A stretch of DNA of 64,000 nt, from positions 186,001 through 250,000 of the forward strand of contig NZ_WHKF01000004.1 in assembly GCF_009295825.1 (NCBI RefSeq). The letters are read 5' to 3'. The notes below the pieces were generated by a model. It was not told the DNA's origin and ran no database searches. It saw nothing but the letters and a program-made list of their open reading frames with translations. Positions 43,254-50,692 of the stretch are shown piece by piece. Numbering within the stretch: position 1 is the stretch's first letter; each line of letters starts with the position of its first letter. The position numbers and the translations under genes are program-made. Source of the DNA: Marinifilum sp. N1E240. GTDB lineage: Bacteria; Bacteroidota; Bacteroidia; Bacteroidales; Marinifilaceae.

Positions 43254-43580
43254 TCTTTTAGGATAAACATGTTATACAAAAAACTTTCAATTCTCAATTT
43301 GCACATATTTGTAAACGTAATGCATTATTCTGAAAATCTGAAAGGTTTAACATCTTTTGTTAATGCAATAATACTAATTAATTTTCAAACTACCTATTGA
43401 AAATAGATGGATTAAGATACTTATATCCTTTGTATTTATTGATTGTTTGGCGTGTGGTTTTGTGATTAGGATTCTATTTATTTTTATTATTAATAATTGA
43501 TATTTTAAATTGCTTTTATGAGAATTGAGATTGGAATTCTTTAATTTAGTGAAATCTAATTTAAACTAACCTTTTATCTT
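43254..43580. other. Divergent intergenic region, 327 bp
   Basis: Between the Hpt operon and the PD40 gene. A near-consensus TACGTTTA (minus strand, around 43315) could serve the Hpt operon, one base off the -7 consensus. For the plus strand I see only weak boxes. No coding frame or stable hairpin stands out. Confidence 0.4.
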
Positions 43581-45317
43581 ATGAATTGGAGATTTACTAC
43601 TTTTATTTTACTTTTTTCTTTTATTGGATTTACTTCTGTTTCAGGTCAAAACTTTTTGGATGTAAATAAGGCTGGATTTACGGAGCGATTACCTGAGCGA
43701 AAGAATGCTTACAAGCAAATAAAAAATGCAGCTCTTCTATATTCTAAAGGAATTGGATTTGCAGATCAATCTCTTGTGCTATTGTTGGAGGCACATAAAC
43801 TTAATCAAATCAATCCGGAATTAAATTACAACATAGGTATTTGCTACTTGATTGCAGGACCTAAGGATAAAGCTTTACCTTTTTTAATTGATGCGGAAAA
43901 ATTAAATCCGGATGTAAGTGAAGACATTCATTACTTGTTGGGACTTGCCTATCAGTATCAAAATTTGTTTTCAAAAGCCATAACTCATTTTAAAATGAAT
44001 ATTGAGTTGGTTCAATTAAACAAATATAAAGATCAAAAGGAATTGATTGCCTTAAGCAAGAAGCATATTTTGGAATGCAAGAGTGGAAAGAAACTTCTGT
44101 CAGAAGCAATGCTATTTCAAGTTGAGTCTACTGGTAAAGTGAATTCAAATCATGATGATTTTAAGCCATTGATGTTTAAAGATACATTATATTTTAGTTC
44201 ACGAAGAGGAGTTGAAAAGAATTCTCGATCACCTAAGGATCAAAAATATTATGAAAGAATTTATGCTATAGATAGAGTGGAAGATGGGTTTGGAAATGTT
44301 GAGAAATTAAATGTTGATATTTCAGACAAATCGAGTGTGGCACTAATGTCGGAAACTAATAATTTACAGTTTTTATTTTTTGATGGAACAGAAGGGAATG
44401 GAGATCTGTTTTATGGCGAAAAAAGAAATAGTGAATGGAAACTGAGAAAAGAATTGAAATCGATAAATGAGAAAGATTCACGAGAAAGCTCAGCTTGTAT
44501 TCGGGGGAATGAACTTTATTTTGTGAGTGATAGGAATAATGGTTTTGGTGAGTGCGACATATATGTAAGTAGAAAAGAGGAGTCAGGGAAATGGGGTAAA
44601 CCTGTAAATATTGGTGGAGAAATAAATACAGAATATGATGAGGGAGATGTATTTGTAACAACTGATGGACAAAAAATGTTTTTTAGTTCGAGAGGTCACA
44701 ATACGATAGGAGGATATGATATTTTCAGATGCGAAAGATTGGCTTCAGGAGAATGGGGAAGACCTCTGAATATGGGAGTACCAATAAATAGTACGGATAA
44801 TGATATTACCTATTTTGAGAGTAATGATGGAAAATTCTATTTCGCATCGGAACGTAGTGGTGGTGCTGGAGGCTTTGATATTTATTCAGAGAAAATTCCT
44901 GATCCAATACAAAAAGAAGAGCCTGTAGAAGTGGTTGAGGAAGTTCAATCCATACCAGTTATTCAGACAAGCGAACCAATCGAAGTACTTGAAATACCTA
45001 TGGCGAAAAGGCCCGCAGGAATTGAAGAGGTTGCAATGAATCAAGAGCTTGTTGAAGAGGATTTTGTTTACAGAGTTCAAATTGCGGCTTGTAAGAAAGA
45101 AATGGGTCCAAAAGATCTCTTTAAAAGGTACCAAGGTGGAGCTGTTATAGAACATTTATTTGTACAAGGATGGCACAAATATACCATAGGAGGATTTGAA
45201 ACTTTTGAAGAAGCAGCCAAGTATAGAGATGTTTGCGGTGTTAATGATGCCTTTGTTGTTTTGTTTAAAGGTGGTTATCGATTGGGAATAGCCAGAAAAG
45301 TGGGTGGCGTAAACTAA
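43581..45317 (+). CDS. Envelope protein with TPR, PD40 repeats and SPOR-like domain
   Basis: 578 residues with a signal peptide (ends FTSVSGQ). N-terminal TPR-like helices (about 55-165, NPELNYNIGICYLIAGPKDK) lead to WD40-like PD40 repeats (about 185-445), each with SDRNNGFGECDIYVS or SSRGHNTIGGYDIFRC type strands. After a proline/glutamate linker a SPOR-like domain closes the protein (about 495-578, VYRVQIAACKKEMGPKDLF). Related Bacteroidota proteins usually end in OmpA and some, like PorE, belong to the type IX secretion machinery. SPOR domains bind denuded peptidoglycan. The role here is inferred as envelope organisation. Confidence 0.75.
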   Translation: MNWRFTTFILLFSFIGFTSVSGQNFLDVNKAGFTERLPERKNAYKQIKNAALLYSKGIGFADQSLVLLLEAHKLNQINPELNYNIGICYLIAGPKDKALPFLIDAEKLNPDVSEDIHYLLGLAYQYQNLFSKAITHFKMNIELVQLNKYKDQKELIALSKKHILECKSGKKLLSEAMLFQVESTGKVNSNHDDFKPLMFKDTLYFSSRRGVEKNSRSPKDQKYYERIYAIDRVEDGFGNVEKLNVDISDKSSVALMSETNNLQFLFFDGTEGNGDLFYGEKRNSEWKLRKELKSINEKDSRESSACIRGNELYFVSDRNNGFGECDIYVSRKEESGKWGKPVNIGGEINTEYDEGDVFVTTDGQKMFFSSRGHNTIGGYDIFRCERLASGEWGRPLNMGVPINSTDNDITYFESNDGKFYFASERSGGAGGFDIYSEKIPDPIQKEEPVEVVEEVQSIPVIQTSEPIEVLEIPMAKRPAGIEEVAMNQELVEEDFVYRVQIAACKKEMGPKDLFKRYQGGAVIEHLFVQGWHKYTIGGFETFEEAAKYRDVCGVNDAFVVLFKGGYRLGIARKVGGVN

Positions 45318-45351
45318 TTTTAGAATGCAAACGATATCTGAGAAAAATTTT

Positions 45352-45359
45352 TACATTTG
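45352..45359 (+). promoter_or_regulatory. -7 box of gcvT
   Basis: TACATTTG, an exact -7 match, predicts a leader of about 95 nt before ATG 45461. I looked for a glycine riboswitch in this leader and did not find one. Confidence 0.45.
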
Positions 45360-45460
45360 CAATTGCATAACGCAAACATAATACACTAGTTTTTTCCTGG
45401 GTGAACTTTTAACGCAAAATGTTCCTTTTTAGTAACTGTTTGCCCATAACACAAAATACA

Positions 45461-46564
45461 ATGAAAAGAACAGCTTTCACTAGTTTTCACGAGGAATTGG
45501 GTGCAAAAATGGCACCATTTGCAGGCTATAATATGCCTATCGAATACACTGGAATTAAAGATGAGCACGTTTGTGTTCGTGAGAAATTAGGTGTTTTTGA
45601 TGTGTCTCACATGGGAGAATTTTGGGTAAAAGGTACTAAGGCTTTTAACTTTGTTCAGAAATTAACAACTAACGATGTTGCTGCTTTAAGTGCAGGAAAG
45701 GTTCAATATAGCTGTTTTCCTAACGGAAATGGAGGTATTGTTGATGATTTGTTGGTTTACTGCATTGATGCTGAAACTTATTTATTGGTTGTAAATGCAG
45801 CTAATATTGAAAAAGACTGGAATTGGTGTTCTAAAAACGCTGAGGAAATGGGACTGGAAGTAGGAAAAGAATTGTACAACGCTTCTGATGAAATTTGTCA
45901 GTTAGCGGTTCAAGGTCCTTTGGCATTAAAAGCAATGCAGAAAATTGTAGATGTTCCTGTTGAGGATATGGAATATTATACATTTAAAAAAGCTACCGTA
46001 GCTGGTATCGAGAATGCTATTTTCTCAACTACTGGTTATACTGGTTCAGGAGGATGTGAAATTTATGTATCGAACGAGGATGGTGAAAAGCTTTTGAATG
46101 CTGTTATGCAAGCAGGAAAAGAGTTTGGTATTCAGCCAATTGGTTTGGCAGCTCGTGATACTTTACGTTTAGAAGTTGGTTTCTGTTTGTACGGAAATGA
46201 TATCGATGATACTCATACTCCAATTGAAGCAGGTTTAGGTTGGATTACTAAGTTTGTTGATGGTAATGATTTTATTGATCGTGATTTCTTCCAAAAACAA
46301 AAAGAGGAAAAACCAAAGCGTAGATTGAAAGGTTTTGAAATGATTGACAGAGGAATTCCTCGTCAAGGATATAAGATTGAAGATGCTGAAGGTAATGAAA
46401 TTGGAGAGGTTACTTCGGGAACTATGGCTCCAATGGTTGGCAAATCAATCGGAATGGGATACGTTAAGGAAGGTTTTTACAAAGCGGATACCGAAATTTA
46501 CATTCGTGTAAGAAAGAAAGCTTTAAAAGCTAAAATTACGAAGATCCCTTTTTATAAAGGATAA
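45461..46564 (+). CDS. gcvT: Glycine cleavage system aminomethyltransferase (T protein)
   Basis: 367 residues from ATG 45461 (MKRTAFTSFHEELGAKMAPF); the frame is open to ATG 45419 but the added 14 residues are unlike the family. T protein moves the methylene group of glycine to tetrahydrofolate. Markers: MPIEYTGIKDEHVCVREKLG, FDVSHMGEF, GLAARDTLRLEVGFCLYG (with the catalytic Asp region upstream) and SGTMAPMVGKSIGMGYV. No gcvH or gcvP is adjacent. Its position close to serC-serA fits a one-carbon and serine cluster. Confidence 0.95.
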   Translation: MKRTAFTSFHEELGAKMAPFAGYNMPIEYTGIKDEHVCVREKLGVFDVSHMGEFWVKGTKAFNFVQKLTTNDVAALSAGKVQYSCFPNGNGGIVDDLLVYCIDAETYLLVVNAANIEKDWNWCSKNAEEMGLEVGKELYNASDEICQLAVQGPLALKAMQKIVDVPVEDMEYYTFKKATVAGIENAIFSTTGYTGSGGCEIYVSNEDGEKLLNAVMQAGKEFGIQPIGLAARDTLRLEVGFCLYGNDIDDTHTPIEAGLGWITKFVDGNDFIDRDFFQKQKEEKPKRRLKGFEMIDRGIPRQGYKIEDAEGNEIGEVTSGTMAPMVGKSIGMGYVKEGFYKADTEIYIRVRKKALKAKITKIPFYKG

Positions 46565-47001
46565 GAAAAAGAAATTCATTTTGAATTTATATATGGCAGG
46601 TGTACTTATTGTATACCTGCTTTTTTATTTGTAAAAGGAAGAAGTATTTCGAACATAAATTTATACATTTGTTTTTCTCTTTAGAAAACTTCCAGTTTGT
46701 TTTTTTGGCTTAGATTGATGTTGATTTGTAAATTTTTGCACCAGTTGATTTCATCAAAAATCAAAATCTTATGAAAATAGACAATGTTGTTGAAAAAAAG
46801 AGAAAATATCAAAATAATTTCTGAGGGTTAAGTTGCTGTTTTTCAGATTGCAAGTATTAATCTATACGAAGGGGGATAAGATGATGGAATATTTGTTTTA
46901 AAACATACATTTTAACAGATAAAACCGTCTTAAAATAAATTTTTATTTGCAAATTTGCCTCAGGATATGGAATAATACAAAAATTTAAAACGTTTGAAAA
47001 A
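46565..47001. other. Intergenic region between gcvT and serC, 437 bp
   Basis: Holds the gcvT terminator (46596-46626) and a TACATTTG -7 box at 46664-46671 followed by no gene for 330 bp. A 17-codon frame (46771-46824, MKIDNVVEKKRKYQNNF) is present but has no support as a leader peptide. A long serC leader or a small RNA are both possible. Confidence 0.45.
46596..46626 (+). terminator. Terminator after gcvT
   Basis: GCAGGTGTAC (46596-46605) pairs with GTATACCTGC (46611-46620) with one G-U pair, followed by six T. Confidence 0.85.
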
Positions 47002-48078
47002 ATGAAAGTACACAACTTTTCTGCAGGCCCTTCAATCCTTCCGGATTTCACAGTTGAAAAAACTGCTGAAGCAATCAAAAATTTTGCTGGAACAGGTCTT
47101 TCTGTAATGGAAGTTTCTCACCGTAGCAAGGAATTTGTTGCAGTAATGGACGAAGCAATCGCATTGTTCAAAGAATTATTGAGCATTCCTGAAGGATACT
47201 CTGTATTATTTGTTGGTGGTGGTGCATCAACTCAGTTTTGCATGATTCCTTACAACTTGATGGGAAAAAAATCTGCATACCTAAATACAGGTGCTTGGGC
47301 TAATAAAGCTCAAAAAGAAGCTAAACTTTTTGGTGAAGTAGTAGAAGTAGCATCTTCAAAAGATACTGTTTATAACTTCATTCCAAAAGGATACGAAATT
47401 CCTGCTGATGCAGATTATTTCCACATTACTACAAACAATACAATTTACGGTACCGAGATCAAAGAAGATATGGACGTAAATGTACCACTAGTAGCTGATA
47501 TGTCATCTGATATTTTCTCTCGTCCGGTTGACGTTTCAAAATATGATTTGATTTATGGTGGTGCTCAAAAGAACCTTGCTCCTGCAGGTGTAACTTTTGT
47601 GATTGTTAAAGATGAAATCTTAGGTAAAGTTGATCGTCAGATTCCTACAATGTTAGATTACAGAACTCACATTAAAGGAGAATCAATGTTCAATACTCCT
47701 CCTGTTGTTCCTGTATTTGCTGCTCTTCAAACTTTGAAGTGGATCAAAGAACAAGGTGGTGTTGCTGCTATGCAGAAAATGAACGAAGAAAAAGCTGCAG
47801 TTCTTTACAATGAGATCGATCGCAACCCAATGTTCAAAGGTACTGTTATCAACGAAGAAGATCGTTCATTAATGAATATCTGTTTCGTAATGACTGACGA
47901 GTACAAAGAATTGGAAAAAGAATTTTTCACATTCGCAACTGAAAGAGGAATGTCTGGTATTAAAGGACACCGTTCGGTTGGTGGATTCCGTGCTTCTACT
48001 TACAATGCATTACCAAAAGCAAGCGTACAAGCTTTGGTTGATTGCATGAAAGAATTCGAAGCAATTCACGTAAAATAA
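47002..48078 (+). CDS. serC: Phosphoserine aminotransferase
   Basis: 358 residues, standard length. Class V aminotransferase fold: [20 protein letters not shown] at the start, [20 protein letters not shown], and the PLP lysine Lys190 in [27 protein letters not shown] near the end binds the phosphate. It converts 3-phosphohydroxypyruvate and glutamate to phosphoserine. It is followed by serA and a DUF1015 gene, a conserved order in Bacteroidota; a terminator separates it from serA. Confidence 0.96.
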   Translation: MKVHNFSAGPSILPDFTVEKTAEAIKNFAGTGLSVMEVSHRSKEFVAVMDEAIALFKELLSIPEGYSVLFVGGGASTQFCMIPYNLMGKKSAYLNTGAWANKAQKEAKLFGEVVEVASSKDTVYNFIPKGYEIPADADYFHITTNNTIYGTEIKEDMDVNVPLVADMSSDIFSRPVDVSKYDLIYGGAQKNLAPAGVTFVIVKDEILGKVDRQIPTMLDYRTHIKGESMFNTPPVVPVFAALQTLKWIKEQGGVAAMQKMNEEKAAVLYNEIDRNPMFKGTVINEEDRSLMNICFVMTDEYKELEKEFFTFATERGMSGIKGHRSVGGFRASTYNALPKASVQALVDCMKEFEAIHVK

Positions 48079-48092
48079 TTTACATTTGATGA

Positions 48093-48118
48093 GTAGGAGG
48101 AGAAGTCTTCCTACTTTT
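48093..48118 (+). terminator. Terminator after serC
   Basis: GTAGGAGGA (48093-48101) pairs with TCTTCCTAC (48106-48114) with one mismatch, followed by TTTT. Confidence 0.6.
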
Positions 48119-48186
48119 CGTCATTCAGATGCATGAGGAACGACTAAAGTAACTCTAGAGTTACTTCGATTTGGCTGACAATGACA
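48118..48186. repeat. Palindromic intergenic element
   Basis: Starts with CGTCATTCAG and ends with CTGACAATGACA, so the ends are imperfect inverted repeats. The centre is a perfect 20-bp palindrome with a CTAG core (48147-48166). It resembles small REP/MITE-like intergenic elements, with GAGGAACGA as often seen in such elements. Only one copy lies in this window. Confidence 0.4.
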
Positions 48187-48218
48187 TTTTATTTTTTTAA
48201 TTCAAATTTTCAAATAAA

Positions 48219-49139
48219 ATGACTAAAGTATTAATTGCAACCGAAAAGCCTTTTGCTCCTGCCGCCGTTAATGGTATCAGAGAAGTTGTGGAAGGCGCAG
48301 GTTACGAATTGGTTTTGTTGGAATCTTATACTGATAAGGCTGATCTATTAGCAGCTGTTGCTGACGTTGAGGCAATGATTATCCGTAGTGATAAAGCAAC
48401 ACGTGAAGTTATTGAAGCTGCTAAGAATCTTAAAGTAATAGTTCGTGCAGGTGCAGGATACGATAATATCGATCTTGAAGCTTGTACTGAAAAAGGAATT
48501 GTTGCTATGAACACTCCAGGACAGAATTCAAACGCTGTTGCTGAGTTGGTTTTAGGTATGATGGTTTTTATGGCTAGAAATACTTATAACGGAAAAGCTG
48601 GTGTTGAATTACGAGGTAAAAAAATCGGTATTCACGCCTATGGTAATGTAGGTCGTTATGTTGGCGAAATTGCTAAAGGTTTTGGAATGGAAGTTTTGGC
48701 TTTCGATCCGTTTGTAGCTAAAGAAGCAATTGAAGCTGATGGAGTAACTGTTGTTGATTCTGTTGAAGAATTATACAGTACTTGTAACTACATTTCGTTG
48801 CATATTCCAGCTAATGATAAAACAAAAAAATCAATTAATTACGATTTATTAAACAAAATGCCTAAAGGTGGTGTTCTTGTAAATACTGCTCGTAAAGAGG
48901 TAATTGATGAAGAAGGATTGATGAAATTAATGGATGATCGTAAAGATTTTGCATACATTTCGGATATCGCTCCTGATTGTAAGGATGAAATTGCTGCCAA
49001 ATTTGATGGTCGTTTCTTCTTTACACCTAAAAAGATGGGTGCACAAACTGCTGAAGCAAATATCAATGCTGGTATTGCTGGAGCAAATCAAATTGTGAAC
49101 TGTATCGAAAAAGGAGATACTACTTATAAAGTAAACTAA
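48219..49139 (+). CDS. serA: D-3-phosphoglycerate dehydrogenase, short lysine-type
   Basis: 306 residues, without the C-terminal ACT domain of long SerA, so serine feedback inhibition through ACT is not expected. NAD-binding and substrate domains are typical: VIVRAGAGYDNIDLEACTEK, GKKIGIHAYGNVGRYVGEIA and NTARKEVIDEEGL. The usual catalytic His in the TPHIG motif is replaced: here the segment reads TPKKMGAQTAEA, with Lys in the His position. A Lys at this site is known for the Entamoeba-like (type IIIK) enzymes, so activity is expected. First step of serine synthesis. Confidence 0.9.
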   Translation: MTKVLIATEKPFAPAAVNGIREVVEGAGYELVLLESYTDKADLLAAVADVEAMIIRSDKATREVIEAAKNLKVIVRAGAGYDNIDLEACTEKGIVAMNTPGQNSNAVAELVLGMMVFMARNTYNGKAGVELRGKKIGIHAYGNVGRYVGEIAKGFGMEVLAFDPFVAKEAIEADGVTVVDSVEELYSTCNYISLHIPANDKTKKSINYDLLNKMPKGGVLVNTARKEVIDEEGLMKLMDDRKDFAYISDIAPDCKDEIAAKFDGRFFFTPKKMGAQTAEANINAGIAGANQIVNCIEKGDTTYKVN

Positions 49140-49149
49140 ATAGAATATT

Positions 49150-49192
49150 AGGAAGCAAGAGATACAATGTATTTATCTTGTTTCCTTTTTTA
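49150..49192 (+). terminator. Terminator after serA
   Basis: AGGAAGCAAGA (49150-49160) pairs with TCTTGTTTCCT (49176-49186), one G-U pair, followed by T. Confidence 0.7.
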
Positions 49193-49253
49193 TAAGTATT
49201 GAAAGCAAACGTTTTCAATTTAAGATTAACAACACAACAAAAACATATTAACG

Positions 49254-50504
49254 ATGGCTATAGTAAAACCATTCAGAGGCTTGCGCCCTACAAAAGATAT
49301 CGCTAAAGATTTAGCATGTCTACCTTATGACGTAATGAATTCAGAAGAGGCTGCTCAAATGGCTGAAGGTAAAGATTGTTCTTTACTACACATTACTCGT
49401 GCAGAGATCGATTGCCCTGCAGGAACAGATGTTCACTCTGCTGAGGTATACGAAAAATCAGTATCAAACCTTAAGCTATGGCAAGAAAAAGGTTGGTTAA
49501 AGCAAGATTCAGAAGCTAAATTCTATATCTATGCTCAAACTATGGACGGTCGTACTCAGTACGGTATTGTTGCGAATGCTGCTTGCGCTGATTATAAAAA
49601 TGGTGTAATTAAGAAGCACGAGCTAACTCGTCCGGATAAAGAGGAAGATCGTATGATCTTAACTCGTTATACTGAGGCTAACTTGGAACCAGTATTCTTT
49701 TCTTATAAAGCTGTTCCAGAGATTGACGCTATCGTAGCAAATATTGTAAAGAACGAAGAGGCTGAGTACGATTTTGTTGCTGAAGATGGATTCGGTCACC
49801 ATTTCTGGCCAGTAAACGATCCTGCTACAAACAAAGAGTTGGAAGAGTTGTTTGCAACTAAAGTTCCTGCAACTTATGTAGCTGATGGTCACCACAGAAC
49901 AGCTGCTGCTGCTCGTATTGGTGATGAGTTTGCTGCTAAAAATCCAAATCACACTGGAGATGAGGAGTACAACTACTTTATGGCTGTTCACTTCCCAGAT
50001 GATCAGTTAGCTATTATCGATTACAATCGTGTAGCTAAAGATTTAAACGGAATGACTGAAGTTGAATTCCTTGCTAAATTGGAAGAGACTTTCAATGTTG
50101 AGTGCATGGGTGAAGAGATTTACAAGCCAGCTCAATTGCACGAGTTCTCTATGTATTTAGATAACAAGTGGTACAAGTTGAACGCTAAGGAAGGTACTTA
50201 TGATGATAAGGATCCTATTGGTGTATTGGATGTAACTATCCTTTCAAGCCATGTATTGGATAATCTATTAGATGTGAAAGATCTTCGTACAACTACTCGC
50301 GTGGAATTCGTAGGTGGTATCCGTGGATTGGGTGAGTTGAAGAAACGTGTTGATAGCGGTGACATGAAAGTTGCTTTCGCTTTATATGCAGTTTCTATGC
50401 AACAGTTAATTGATATTGCTGATACAGGTAACATCATGCCTCCAAAAACAACTTGGTTCGAGCCTAAACTTCGTTCTGGTTTGTTAATTCACAAGTTAGA
50501 CTAA
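49254..50504 (+). CDS. DUF1015 family protein, possible serine-pathway enzyme
   Basis: 416 residues, full family length. Conserved start AIVKPFRGLRPTKDIAKDL, HITRAEID, KKHELTRPDKEEDR, and the motif YVADGHHRTAAAAR at about 200-213. DGHHR is also the active-site motif of ParB/sulfiredoxin-fold enzymes, which include ADP- or ATP-dependent serine kinases (SerK, SbnI). Together with the serC-serA neighbours this suggests a role in phosphoserine/serine interconversion. That is inference; no substrate is proven. No SerB phosphatase is in the window. Confidence 0.75.
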   Translation: MAIVKPFRGLRPTKDIAKDLACLPYDVMNSEEAAQMAEGKDCSLLHITRAEIDCPAGTDVHSAEVYEKSVSNLKLWQEKGWLKQDSEAKFYIYAQTMDGRTQYGIVANAACADYKNGVIKKHELTRPDKEEDRMILTRYTEANLEPVFFSYKAVPEIDAIVANIVKNEEAEYDFVAEDGFGHHFWPVNDPATNKELEELFATKVPATYVADGHHRTAAAARIGDEFAAKNPNHTGDEEYNYFMAVHFPDDQLAIIDYNRVAKDLNGMTEVEFLAKLEETFNVECMGEEIYKPAQLHEFSMYLDNKWYKLNAKEGTYDDKDPIGVLDVTILSSHVLDNLLDVKDLRTTTRVEFVGGIRGLGELKKRVDSGDMKVAFALYAVSMQQLIDIADTGNIMPPKTTWFEPKLRSGLLIHKLD

Positions 50505-50524
50505 TAAAGTCACTTAATATATTG

Positions 50525-50554
50525 AAGAGGATGCCAATTGGTATCCTCTTTTTT
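50525..50554 (+). terminator. Terminator after the DUF1015 gene
   Basis: AAGAGGAT and ATCCTCTT flank the CCAATTGG core (50525-50550), with one G-U pair, followed by TTTT. Shares an 18-nt core with the FKBP terminator at 13552. Confidence 0.8.
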
Positions 50555-50692
50555 GTGCCCGATTTCGAACATTAAACTTTCGATTACGGACAAGTTTAAT
50601 TGGGTTGTATTTGTGGTAACTATCAGTTGTTTAGTTGGATATGGCTTGTGGTATACCTATTGATAAAAGGTATACATAACCTAAATCCCCCT

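Noticed and set aside
45360-45460. Glycine riboswitch in the gcvT leader
   Set aside because: The leader is only about 95 nt and shows none of the paired GGAGAG/CTCTGG elements of that aptamer.
46771-46824. 17-codon leader peptide before serC
   Set aside because: No repeats of regulatory codons and no attenuator hairpin; likely chance.
48326-48514. Antisense frames inside serA, serC, clpB and other genes
   Set aside because: They lie entirely within well-supported genes and have shadow-like composition.
50600-50692. Upstream extension of the MacB-like permease
   Set aside because: The extra residues do not fit the family; ATG 50693 gives the typical MxxNFFKVAFRN start.
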